From Flammeovirgaceae bacterium (GTDB lineage Bacteria; Bacteroidota; Bacteroidia; Cytophagales; Cyclobacteriaceae), in the NCBI GenBank assembly GCA_021300095.1, contig JAJTHV010000055.1, positions 1 to 34,786 on the forward strand: DNA of 34,786 nt, in the 5' to 3' direction. Numbering within the stretch: the stretch's first letter is position 1; every line of letters starts with the position of its first letter. Shown piece by piece: positions 8,167 to 16,271 of this stretch. Under the pieces are notes generated by a model. That model searched no databases, had not been told where the DNA came from, and worked only from the letters and a program-made list of their open reading frames with translations. A program made the position numbers and the translations under genes.

Positions 8167-9207
8167 CTATTCAAAACTCTTGAAATGATTCCATCCCTGC
8201 GCCTTCAGAGGTACGATGGTCTGCTGTTTCGTGACCATCACGTTTTGTTGCGTGTTGCTATGCATGTGCCCAATAAAATGAATGTCCGGATGGTTTTTTA
8301 ATTTTTCATGATCGGCTGGAGAAATGGTGAAAAGCAACTCATAATCTTCCCCGCCATTCAATGCGCAAGTAATTGGGTCAAGCTTAAATTCGATGGCTGT
8401 TTCGTACGTCATGGAATCAATCGGCACGTTCTCTTCAAAAATTTTAACGCCTAAATTCGAGTTCCTGCCCAGGTGCATCAACTCTGATGCCAGTCCATCG
8501 GAGATATCGATCATCGAAGTGGGAACAATATTTTTTTCAGCCAGTTCATGCACTATGTCCATACGCGCTTCTGGTTTTAACTGTCGCCCCACGAGGTATT
8601 CATAGTTTTCAAGATCGGGTTGCATCTCTGGGTTGGTAAGAAATACTTGCTTCTCGCGCTCAAGCACCTGCAGACCCATGTAGGCAGCGCCTAAATCTCC
8701 GGTCACACAAATGATGTCATTGTTTTTTGCTGTACTTCTCCGCGCCACTTTGTCTTTCGCCACGCGCCCTAAAGCCGTAATTGAAATCACCAATCCCGAT
8801 GCGGAAGCAGTTGTATCTCCGCCTACCAAATCTACCTTGTAATTTTCGCACGCAGCCTGAATGCCGCTGTATAAAGCATCAATCGCTTCCACCGAAAAAC
8901 GATTGCTCAACCCCAGTCCGATGGTGATTTGCTCCGGCTTTCCATTCATAGCGGCTATGTCTGATACATTCACCGCCACCGCTTTATACCCCAGGTGTTG
9001 CAATGGCATGTACGATAAATCGAAGTGAATGCCTTCTAACAACATATCGGTTGTTACCAACAGGTAATCCTGTCCGGCATCGATCATGGCTGCATCATCG
9101 CCAATACCCAGTACAGATGTAGGGTTTTGTAAAGAAAATTGCTTTTGAATGCGTTCGATCAGCCCAAATTCTCCGATTTGATTCAGTTCGGTGCGGTTTT
9201 CTGCCAT
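8167..9207 (-). CDS. thiL: Thiamine-monophosphate kinase
   Basis: The 346-residue enzyme phosphorylates thiamine monophosphate to thiamine diphosphate with ATP, the last step of cofactor synthesis. It has the full ThiL/PurM-type motif series: GIGDDAAMID, TTDMLLEGIHFD, SDIAAMNG, VGGDTTAS, VTGDLGAAYMGLQ, DISDGLASELMHL and GGEDYELLFT. I placed the start at 9207 (MAENRTELNQ). The open frame reaches 9252, but those codons run into a TAnnTTTG-type promoter element and are not ThiL-like. No other thiamine genes and no TPP riboswitch are seen, so the gene is isolated from its pathway. Confidence 0.95.
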   Translation of the reverse strand: MAENRTELNQIGEFGLIERIQKQFSLQNPTSVLGIGDDAAMIDAGQDYLLVTTDMLLEGIHFDLSYMPLQHLGYKAVAVNVSDIAAMNGKPEQITIGLGLSNRFSVEAIDALYSGIQAACENYKVDLVGGDTTASASGLVISITALGRVAKDKVARRSTAKNNDIICVTGDLGAAYMGLQVLEREKQVFLTNPEMQPDLENYEYLVGRQLKPEARMDIVHELAEKNIVPTSMIDISDGLASELMHLGRNSNLGVKIFEENVPIDSMTYETAIEFKLDPITCALNGGEDYELLFTISPADHEKLKNHPDIHFIGHMHSNTQQNVMVTKQQTIVPLKAQGWNHFKSFE

Positions 9208-9249
9208 GAGGTAGTTTTGTTTAGTCGCTTGGTATGTTGATTCGTCCGG

Positions 9250-9257
9250 CAAAAGTA
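9250..9257 (-). promoter_or_regulatory. Bacteroidota -7 promoter element for thiL
   Basis: Read on the minus strand the bases are TACTTTTG, an exact match to the TAnnTTTG -7 element of Bacteroidota sigma factors. It lies about 43 bases before the ATG at 9207, giving a short leader. I do not see a good TTG at -33. The position supports the later thiL start. Confidence 0.45.
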
Positions 9258-9326
9258 CAACTTGAAGCGAATACTACCGCCATTTGCCGGAAGGCTTAGT
9301 ATATAGAATCAAACGAAAGAAAATAT

Positions 9327-9485
9327 ATGAAGAAGCTACTTGTACCTTTTATGGCTGCTTTGATCTTTTTCAGTTCATGCCGAGTGGAAAAGCCGTATTA
9401 TCAAACGAAGATCGGCAAGAAGAAACAGAAATATTACAACGATCTTCAGTTTGGTGCTAATAAGCATCCGAAGCGAACATTTTAG
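9327..9485 (+). CDS. Small lipoprotein of 52 residues
   Basis: The frame opens with ATG at 9327 and stops with TAG at 9483-9485. The product begins MKKLLVPFMAALIFFSSC: lysines, a hydrophobic core and a lipobox ending in C18, so it should be exported, cleaved before Cys and lipidated. The mature part is only 35 residues, very basic (many Lys, some Tyr and Arg), with no motif I can name. Its last 29 bases overlap the 3' end of the convergent membrane-TPR gene. A strict lipoprotein signal in so short a frame is unlikely by chance, but there is no homology evidence I can run here. Confidence 0.6.
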   Translation: MKKLLVPFMAALIFFSSCRVEKPYYQTKIGKKKQKYYNDLQFGANKHPKRTF

Positions 9486-12459
9486 AAAACACTCCAGCAT
9501 TTTCTTCCATGAATGATTGATATCGTTTCGGAGAAAGTAGCTGTTTGAGTTTTACGAGCGATTGCTGCGCTTCGTCATCAAATCCCAGATCAGCAGCCAA
9601 TTTGCTGTATTCTTTCAATAATTTTACGGAATAAGGCCTGGCTAATAATCCGTTTACCAACAACGAATAGGGTTTCAAACGATTTGTAGTGTCTTTCTTA
9701 TAATACGCAGCCGCAGCAATCAACCCTTCTTCAAATAGAAAGTTTACATCCGATAGGTATGCCATGGCCAATTTAACATCGTTTCCTTTTTGCTGAGCAA
9801 GAAGGGCATTCAGGTAAATGGATTCATTTCTGTATTCACTGGGCAACCCGGTTTTCAATCCTGATTCTATGAAGTCCCATTGTTGGGTAGAGGCGCTCAA
9901 CATTAAATTCAACACCATAATTTCATCGGCTAACTTTTTGTCGGTAAGCTGCATACCGCGTAAAGGTTGTAATTCTTTGATCGCTTCTTTCACTTCGTCC
10001 CGTTGATACCATTTTTTACTTCTTTCAATGATAGCGCGGGCGCGATGATTATTGTCGGTGATACCATTTGCTAGTTTTTGAAAAAGTACTGAATCAGTCA
10101 ACGAAATTCGATAGTGACACATTCCGTATTTTTCCAAGTCGGTCAAATCTTCCCACGAAGTAAGCGGTCGTTCTAGTATTTTTAAATAGAGTTGTGCTTG
10201 TTGTCGCTCCAGCGAATCGGTGGAGGTGCTCAGGGAACGCCACAAAGGAAGTGCCTCGCGAATGCTATCGGCTTCAGAATAAGCAATCGCCTCTCGGAGT
10301 TGTGCCCTAGGCACTTTCTTATCATGTGCAATTTTGTAATAGCGTGCAGCTGTTAGCGCATCGCCTTGTTCTAAAAAGTAGGTGGCTAATAAATTGTAAC
10401 GTTTGCCTTGATCGGTAGAGAAAGCCATTTCGCGAATAATGTCGAGTGCTTTTTTGATTTGATCTTGTTGGTAATAAGCTTGTGCTACGGAAGCCAATAG
10501 GTATTCTTTGAAATTTGCATTGATCGGCTTTCGCACGAGCGAAGCAATTTGGCGAAGCTGAAGTGTGTCGATGGTGTTAGCCTGATTCGTCAATTGATTA
10601 CATAGCAATGTTGCGATTTTTAAATTCAGTACAGTGTCTGTGGGGATTTCCACTTTCACCTCAAGCGGAAGTTGTTGCGCATTGGCTAACGCAAGTGCGT
10701 TGCTTTGTACTCCGGCATCACTTGAGCCGATGAGTTGCAGTAGCGAATCGGCCGGAAACTTTACGTTAAGCTTTACGCTGGTGGCGAAGATGTTAGTTTC
10801 GGCTGTTACTTTGGTGAATGATGATTTCCTTGATTTTTGAAAATAATAGATTGAAGAATCGAGTAGCCCAATCTGATAAAAGTTTAGTCCTTGGGCATTG
10901 GCCAACAAACCACTGTTTTTATAAATGAACAAGCCTTCTTTTAGTATATTCTGATTTTTGACATAATTTCCATTCGTGCTGTAGATATCATTCAGATTTA
11001 AGAAGGTGAATTCGGTAGGTGTTGTTTTTAACAACTCCTCATATTCTTTCATCTCTTTCACAGGCTCCAGTTGTGCTGCATAAAGTGTGGCTAGGGCGTA
11101 GTGCGCATGGTGATTTCGGTTGCGATAGGCCAGTGACTTGCGATAATATGCTTCGGCAGTTGTCAACTCACCTTGTGTATATTGAATATCTCCTTGTGCA
11201 TTGTAAACGGCTGCCAATGTGCGATCAAAGTAGCTTATGAGGGGCGAAGAGAATGACAGAAAAGCAAAGGTGGCAATTGTGCCCATTGCACGAAAGGTAA
11301 AAAATGGCATAGTGGAGGGCTGATACAATATTTTATGCACATGTACATTGGCCATCAGCATGGGGCCAAAGTTGGAAGTGACATAAGCAAGAAAAATAAT
11401 TCCGTAGCCCATGTGTACAAATAAGATAATCTCATTCAAGGTTTCCATCAATGGACTATTATCGGTGCCAATGGAAAACCCGATAGTAGTGAAGGCAGTG
11501 AGAAAAAATCCGAGGTGAAGAAAAACAGCATGTATCGGATTTTCGACTGAATCAACATACAACGATTCGCGCTGACGAATACCCCAAATCCCCAGCAAGC
11601 CGGAGATTGCCAACAAGAAATAGGAATTCACAGTAATAATATCCCAGAAGATATATTTCTTGCGGATCAAAAACGTGATGATGAGATTGACGAAGTAGAT
11701 AGCGGAGATTAAGAAAAAATGCATCGCACTCTTTGAAGGTGTGCGGCTGCTGGTGATCATGGTTACAAAAAATGCAACAATCTCGTGCGATACCATGATT
11801 GCAAAAAGAATACTCATGGCGGTAGCGACCAGTAATGTGTTGCTTGCCAGTATGAGAAATGGCTGCGGCACCTGACTAAAGAAAAATACAACCAATGCCA
11901 CGGCAATAGTAATCGATGCAAATACTACAAAGCGTATAACAAAGGAGTGATGGGAACGGAATGATTGAAAGTAGTAGGCTGTTCCTGCGTAGAAAGCAAT
12001 AACAACACCAGAAATTACTTTATGGTTAATCCCGAAAATGAATAAGGCTTCCCAATGGAAACTAACCAGCATCAGAATGAGAAAACCAACAGCTCCTAAA
12101 AATGAAAAACGCTTCAGGGTCGTGATAAATGTCACGTACACAAGAAATCCTACAGTCACGCCTATGAGCAAGATAGAATGCATCCATGCAATTGGTTGCA
12201 ACGAGCTGCCACTAAAAGTTTCGAATAACACTAGATTATCGGCTGGCAAATCAATGGAAGAAAGCCCTACCTGAAAAGTGCGTATAGGAGTTTCAATCTG
12301 TTCAACTTGTTGATACTGATCCCAAATAAATGCGTACGAGGTGTTATGGAAGAAGACAACTAAAAAAACAAAGAATGAGCTCGCCACCAAAGTAGCCAAG
12401 AGCCAAAATATCTTTTGATCGCTCCGCGACCATCGCTTCCAAAACCAAATTGTATTCAT
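9457..12459 (-). CDS. Large multispanning membrane protein with C-terminal TPR repeats
   Basis: A 1000-residue protein in two halves. Residues 15-410 contain about ten to eleven hydrophobic helices (for example 18-37, 95-115, 118-136, 146-163, 175-195, 201-222, 250-265, 280-294, 312-330, 344-362, 391-410). A loop between helices 1 and 2 (about 40-90) is probably outside the membrane. From about 415 onward the chain is helical repeats; the first TPR units (AQGDIQYTQGELTTAEAYYRKSL and following) are clear and the rest are degenerate up to about 980. I do not recognise the membrane half. TPR domains scaffold protein complexes, so an envelope assembly role is possible. It starts two bases after the gatC stop and is likely in that operon. 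Confidence 0.75.
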   Translation of the reverse strand: MNTIWFWKRWSRSDQKIFWLLATLVASSFFVFLVVFFHNTSYAFIWDQYQQVEQIETPIRTFQVGLSSIDLPADNLVLFETFSGSSLQPIAWMHSILLIGVTVGFLVYVTFITTLKRFSFLGAVGFLILMLVSFHWEALFIFGINHKVISGVVIAFYAGTAYYFQSFRSHHSFVIRFVVFASITIAVALVVFFFSQVPQPFLILASNTLLVATAMSILFAIMVSHEIVAFFVTMITSSRTPSKSAMHFFLISAIYFVNLIITFLIRKKYIFWDIITVNSYFLLAISGLLGIWGIRQRESLYVDSVENPIHAVFLHLGFFLTAFTTIGFSIGTDNSPLMETLNEIILFVHMGYGIIFLAYVTSNFGPMLMANVHVHKILYQPSTMPFFTFRAMGTIATFAFLSFSSPLISYFDRTLAAVYNAQGDIQYTQGELTTAEAYYRKSLAYRNRNHHAHYALATLYAAQLEPVKEMKEYEELLKTTPTEFTFLNLNDIYSTNGNYVKNQNILKEGLFIYKNSGLLANAQGLNFYQIGLLDSSIYYFQKSRKSSFTKVTAETNIFATSVKLNVKFPADSLLQLIGSSDAGVQSNALALANAQQLPLEVKVEIPTDTVLNLKIATLLCNQLTNQANTIDTLQLRQIASLVRKPINANFKEYLLASVAQAYYQQDQIKKALDIIREMAFSTDQGKRYNLLATYFLEQGDALTAARYYKIAHDKKVPRAQLREAIAYSEADSIREALPLWRSLSTSTDSLERQQAQLYLKILERPLTSWEDLTDLEKYGMCHYRISLTDSVLFQKLANGITDNNHRARAIIERSKKWYQRDEVKEAIKELQPLRGMQLTDKKLADEIMVLNLMLSASTQQWDFIESGLKTGLPSEYRNESIYLNALLAQQKGNDVKLAMAYLSDVNFLFEEGLIAAAAYYKKDTTNRLKPYSLLVNGLLARPYSVKLLKEYSKLAADLGFDDEAQQSLVKLKQLLSPKRYQSFMEENAGVFSKMFASDAY

Positions 12460-12461
12460 GA

Positions 12462-12749
12462 TTATTCGAGTACTTTCGTAACCCTGAAAAACGTAGTGTC
12501 CTTTTTGGGTGCATTTTGTAAAACCTCGGAATGAGTGAGATCTTGCTTTACTACATCTTCACGCATAGCGTTGATCTCGTGACTCATGGTCGTCAACGGC
12601 TCTATGCCATCGGTGTTTACCTCATTCAATTTATCTACAAACGTGAGCATACTGCTCATGTCTCGTAACATTTTGTCCGTTTCTTTTTCGTCAATCTCCA
12701 GCCGCGACAGATGTGCAATTTTTGCTAGTGTTTCTGCGTCTAGTTTCAT
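12462..12749 (-). CDS. gatC: Asp/Glu-tRNA amidotransferase subunit C
   Basis: The 95-residue GatC subunit stabilises the GatA/GatB complex that converts misacylated Glu-tRNA(Gln) or Asp-tRNA(Asn) to the amide form. Family features are the N-terminal LAKIAHLSRLEIDEKE, the MLTFVDKLNEVNTDGIEPLT core, and the HEINAMREDVV segment followed by the C-terminal FFRVTKVLE. Length is normal. gatA and gatB are not in the window, so the complex is encoded at separate loci. The membrane-TPR gene follows after two bases. Confidence 0.93.
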   Translation of the reverse strand: MKLDAETLAKIAHLSRLEIDEKETDKMLRDMSSMLTFVDKLNEVNTDGIEPLTTMSHEINAMREDVVKQDLTHSEVLQNAPKKDTTFFRVTKVLE

Positions 12750-12820
12750 TGGTTGATTAATGTAGTTTAAACGTCAAAGTTCTATGATATTGTTTTAAGC
12801 ATTGTTTCTGAGGAACAAAT

Positions 12821-13558
12821 TCATTCGTTCAAAGACAATTCTTTTTTTAGTTCAGTATCTATAATTGAAAATACGCGCTGCTTAAGATTAGGCAAATCAT
12901 TCAAAGTCATGCCCTTGGTTTCAATCGGTGCATGAAAGATGACCTTCACCGTGCCTCGGTGCAACCGCATTTTCTCTTCATCGGGCAAAATTATCCAATT
13001 AAAAGGAATGGTGACAGGTACAATAGGGATTTGTTTTTCGATGGCCGCGCGAAAAGCACCATCTTTATACGCGCACATCTTTGGGGGCTCTTTTGTTACC
13101 ATGCCGCCTTCCGGGTAAATGACCAGGCTTTTGCCTTCGTCAATGGCTTTCATCGAAGCAAGAATGGTATTGAATCGACTCTTTAAGCTGGCACGATTCA
13201 CGGTGATATGAAGCTTTCGATACATAAAACCAAACAATGGTATTTTTTCCATGTCGTTCTTACCAACGAAAATGGTGTTCACCGGATTGAGCCCCATGGT
13301 AGGAATATCCAAATAAGAGAAATGATTCGGGCAAAAGATGTATTGTTTTGTTCGGTCTAACTGCGTTTGGCATTCTACCCGATAAGGTAAAAAAGTAAGT
13401 GTGAATATACTTTTTGCCCACGCACGATTGATGATGCCTACCCAGTTGTGTAAGGACGGAATAAAAATGGGGATCAGCAGTGCCGGAAAAAATAGTAAAA
13501 AGAGAATAGAAAAAACAATGAAACCATAAACAATGTGAATAGTCCGAATGTATTTCAT
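12821..13558 (-). CDS. plsC: 1-acyl-sn-glycerol-3-phosphate acyltransferase (PlsC family)
   Basis: A 245-residue membrane-bound acyltransferase that adds the second fatty acyl chain to lysophosphatidic acid to make phosphatidic acid. An N-terminal hydrophobic helix (about 9-35) anchors it. The HX4D catalytic motif is NHFSYLD with H79 and D84. The glycerophosphate-binding block is VIYPEGG (E150), and the later block PIVPVTI is present. Length fits bacterial PlsC. It lies upstream of gatC on the same strand with 71 bases between them, and downstream of a secreted unknown. Confidence 0.9.
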   Translation of the reverse strand: MKYIRTIHIVYGFIVFSILFLLFFPALLIPIFIPSLHNWVGIINRAWAKSIFTLTFLPYRVECQTQLDRTKQYIFCPNHFSYLDIPTMGLNPVNTIFVGKNDMEKIPLFGFMYRKLHITVNRASLKSRFNTILASMKAIDEGKSLVIYPEGGMVTKEPPKMCAYKDGAFRAAIEKQIPIVPVTIPFNWIILPDEEKMRLHRGTVKVIFHAPIETKGMTLNDLPNLKQRVFSIIDTELKKELSLNE

Positions 13559-13577
13559 TTCACTTTAAAAGTCTTCC

Positions 13578-14207
13578 TTAAAATAAATAGAAAAAGTAAA
13601 TACTTGTTGCCGGATTAATCCCTAAAGTAAACCTATCTGAATTCGATTCAAGTTTTGAATTAAGTACTTCATTTGTTGAATTCTGTTTGCGATACGACAT
13701 GAAAAGGCTGGCTTCAGTTGATACATAAAGTCGGGGAGCGATATTAAATCGGATTCCCATGAACGGACTAGCCGTTAAGCTAAAAATGCTTTGTGAATTT
13801 TTTTGAATAGCCGGAAGCCCTGTATCAATTTGTTCATTTGTCAATGTACTGTAAAGTGGAATAACATCTCCCCCTCCATACCATACCCATCTCTGTGAAA
13901 TTGATTTTTGAACCTCTTTGCCGATTGAAAATTCAAAACTAAAACTTTGAAGCCTTTGTTTTTGAATACCCTGATTTACGTCTTCTATATTAAAATGAAC
14001 GGATGATCCCAGGCGAAGCGCCTTGTTCTCCGAACTTTGCTTTTTATACATAAATGAGAACGGTGTGGCTCCTGATTGGAAAATTCCGTTAAGGATAATA
14101 TTGGTATTGAACCCAATGTGTTTTTGGTAAGAAGGTGTAACATCCTGACCAAAGAGACAACCCGTTGCAATGGTTAAGGCAAAAATGGTAAGTAGTATTT
14201 TTTTCAT
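13578..14207 (-). CDS. Secreted beta-rich protein, possible outer-membrane barrel
   Basis: The start at 14207 gives MKKILLTIFALTIATGCLFGQ, a typical signal peptide; the upstream extension to 14243 lacks this. The mature part (about 190 residues) alternates short strands such as RLYVSTEASLFMSYR and ends with an aromatic-rich FTLGINPATSIYFFYLF, where a terminal aromatic residue is typical of outer-membrane barrels. G12-C17 within the signal region is not a good lipobox. No named family is recognisable. It is 19 bases upstream of plsC on the same strand. Confidence 0.6.
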   Translation of the reverse strand: MKKILLTIFALTIATGCLFGQDVTPSYQKHIGFNTNIILNGIFQSGATPFSFMYKKQSSENKALRLGSSVHFNIEDVNQGIQKQRLQSFSFEFSIGKEVQKSISQRWVWYGGGDVIPLYSTLTNEQIDTGLPAIQKNSQSIFSLTASPFMGIRFNIAPRLYVSTEASLFMSYRKQNSTNEVLNSKLESNSDRFTLGINPATSIYFFYLF

Positions 14208-14248
14208 GGTATTTGATTTTCTCAACAAATCAGCAAATACCATTCCAC

Positions 14249-15592
14249 TTATCGGTTAATTGTTCCCGGCTTCGGAATTAAAATCAATTCCGTTTGTCGG
14301 CCATCAATGTAGCGGAAGCCCGTTTCGTCAAAGTAGCCATCTTCTTCTAATTGAATGCGAACTTCTTTCTTCCATTCAATCACATATACCGATGCATTGA
14401 GCTCGATTGAGTAGGCTGTTTTGTAATGCATTGGATAATCGCCCGTGTGTGGCACACCATTTTGCATGTCCCACATACCGATAGTCGTTCCTGCAGCATG
14501 TCCATGAAATCCGATAGGGTGTGTATAGATGGAAGGATTAATGCTGGCCGCAATGGCTTGATTTCGTGAGTCGGCTAGAATAGAGTTGCCTGTTTTGCCT
14601 TCTTTGAAGTTGCTCGTTAAAATATCTTGTAATTTATTTCCGCGCTTAAAAGCATTTTTTATGTATTCGGGTGCATCGACTTCTCCAGCTTTTAAAATAT
14701 AAGCATGCTGTTGTGTATCGGTGTTCAACCGAAGGTATGTGATGCCAAAATCAACGTGTAGTAAATCACCCGGCAGTATCACAAGTGGTTGTGGTCGTTT
14801 AAACATTACTGTTTCCGGCTCTTCACGTTGAATGGAAACCGATGGTTGAAACCAGGTGTCCAATTTCAAACGCTTAATTTCTTCGCGATACCACCAAACC
14901 ACATCTTCTGTTGTAGTTACTCCGGGTTGAATCACATTATCTGAAAATCCTTCGGCAATAATTTGATGTGCAATGCGGCAGATTTGCTGGTAGATCACCA
15001 TTTCCTTTTCAGTACGTGTTTCCAGCCAAGCCACCGCCAGTTTTTCGGCAGAAGTCACATGAGTAAATAGTCGTTTGGGCAAAACGGTTAAAAACTGATC
15101 ATAATCATTGGCAGTCATTCCATCCGCATGTCCCCAATGTGGAGCTTTGTTAATGCCTATTTTTTTAGGATTTCGCTCGTCAATCAATCGAGCCAATTGC
15201 GCCCATTGGTCAGGCTGTTGATCCGGATCCCAAGCGCGTTTAAAAACCTTTCCAACATCGTATCGTGCCACCGCCAGATATTCCAGCCCTAAATCGTTGC
15301 CCTTATTATCTTTCCCTTTATCATAAACAACCAACATCGTTGTTCTTCGCGCGGCAAACCAAGTGGCAGGCAAAAGGGTGCGAATTACAGGATCTTCATT
15401 GTATTCCCGCGAAATAACTACCCACATGTCAAATCCTTCTCTCCTCATGAGCGTGGGAAGCAAAGTGCGTAAACGATCTTCGAGTAGTTCATCAACCACG
15501 CGGGCCTGTTCGCGTTGAGATAGAATGACAGGATACTGCGCAACAGATAAGTGAGTAGATACGATTAAAGCGACAACAACAAGATACTTCAT
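14249..15592 (-). CDS. Secreted M24-family metallopeptidase (Xaa-Pro aminopeptidase-like)
   Basis: A 447-residue exported peptidase. The signal peptide MKYLVVVALIVSTHLSVAQ is followed by a creatinase-like N-terminal domain (about 20-190) and a pita-bread catalytic domain. The dimetal site looks complete: D in LLHVDFGI, D in RLNTDTQQ, H in THPIGFHGHAAG, E in YSIELNAS and E in IQLEEDGYF. Such enzymes remove N-terminal residues before proline; the substrate of this periplasmic type is not known. Upstream in the leader there is a possible -33/-7 promoter and a small CACCC/GGGTG hairpin at 15638-15652. Confidence 0.87.
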   Translation of the reverse strand: MKYLVVVALIVSTHLSVAQYPVILSQREQARVVDELLEDRLRTLLPTLMRREGFDMWVVISREYNEDPVIRTLLPATWFAARRTTMLVVYDKGKDNKGNDLGLEYLAVARYDVGKVFKRAWDPDQQPDQWAQLARLIDERNPKKIGINKAPHWGHADGMTANDYDQFLTVLPKRLFTHVTSAEKLAVAWLETRTEKEMVIYQQICRIAHQIIAEGFSDNVIQPGVTTTEDVVWWYREEIKRLKLDTWFQPSVSIQREEPETVMFKRPQPLVILPGDLLHVDFGITYLRLNTDTQQHAYILKAGEVDAPEYIKNAFKRGNKLQDILTSNFKEGKTGNSILADSRNQAIAASINPSIYTHPIGFHGHAAGTTIGMWDMQNGVPHTGDYPMHYKTAYSIELNASVYVIEWKKEVRIQLEEDGYFDETGFRYIDGRQTELILIPKPGTINR

Positions 15593-15667
15593 GTATTCAG
15601 ACAGTTAAATTTCTCTTTCAATTGAATTTTCACCAGCCACCCAGATCGGGTGCGATAGTTTTCATTG

Positions 15668-15695
15668 CAAAGTAAACACGATTTACGAGGGGCAA
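15668..15695 (-). promoter_or_regulatory. Possible promoter for the M24 peptidase gene
   Basis: On the minus strand TTG (15693-15695) is followed after 18 bases by TACTTTG (15668-15674), close to the Bacteroidota TTG/TAnnTTTG pattern but one base short in the -7 element. It would give a leader of about 70 bases before the ATG at 15592. Suggestive only. Confidence 0.3.
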
Positions 15696-15716
15696 TGCAT
15701 GAACGAGTCAATTTTT

Positions 15717-16271
15717 TTACAATCGTATTTTTATTTCACAGCGCTGATCTTTCAACAGGGCACGGGCGTTTGCTACTTCCATTTTTGATTTGGAGTCGTC
15801 CATTTTGTCTTTTACCGCTTTTTTAATCTCTTTCATGCGCATCGACTCAATGAATCGCTTCACTTCTTCTTCATTCTCTAAAATAAGCTTGGGTACCATG
15901 GTTGGTTTATCGTCTTCTCCTTTGGCCACCATGGTAAAGAAGGAGGAATTGGTATGTTTGGTAATGCCGGTTTTTACATTCTGCGACTCCACCCGAATCC
16001 CCACTACCAGTGATGTTTTGCCAACATAATTGACGGAAGCCATCATGGATACTAATTCACCGACTTCTACCGGTTGCAAAAATTCAACTTGATCAACCGA
16101 TACTGTTACACAATACGTTTCAGCATGCTTGCTGGCTGTTGCATAGGCCACTTTGTCCATGAGTGAAAGTAAAATGCCACCATGAATTTTACCACCAAAG
16201 TTGGCGTATGCCGGAATCATCAATTCGGTGATAGTAGTCTGAGAGAGGCGAACGGGTTTGGCGGAGGTCAT
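15717..16271 (-). CDS. Acyl-CoA thioesterase, hotdog fold
   Basis: A 184-residue cytoplasmic thioesterase of the YciA/BFIT type, which hydrolyses acyl-CoA to free acid and CoA. The core shows the hotdog signature: PAYANFGGKIHGGILLSLMD, where the Asp at the end of the block is the usual catalytic residue, then the VSVDQVEFLQPVEVGELV strand block and the final SSFFTMVA strand. A basic, helical C-terminal tail of about 50 residues follows the hotdog domain. Its ATG overlaps the ORF6N stop in the form ATGA at 16268-16271, so translation is probably coupled to the upstream gene. Confidence 0.87.
   Translation of the reverse strand: MTSAKPVRLSQTTITELMIPAYANFGGKIHGGILLSLMDKVAYATASKHAETYCVTVSVDQVEFLQPVEVGELVSMMASVNYVGKTSLVVGIRVESQNVKTGITKHTNSSFFTMVAKGEDDKPTMVPKLILENEEEVKRFIESMRMKEIKKAVKDKMDDSKSKMEVANARALLKDQRCEIKIRL

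Noticed and set aside
9208-9326. TPP riboswitch before thiL
   Set aside because: I see no CUGAGA-type conserved core in the leader, and the thiL leader is only about 40 bases. A 9-bp repeat TCCGGCAAA/TTTGCCGGA lies there, but it is not a riboswitch pattern.
12802-12818. Hairpin TTGTTTC/GGAACAA between plsC and gatC as a terminator
   Set aside because: On the minus strand that would be transcribed, one pair is a C-A mismatch and no T run follows, so it is not a usable terminator.
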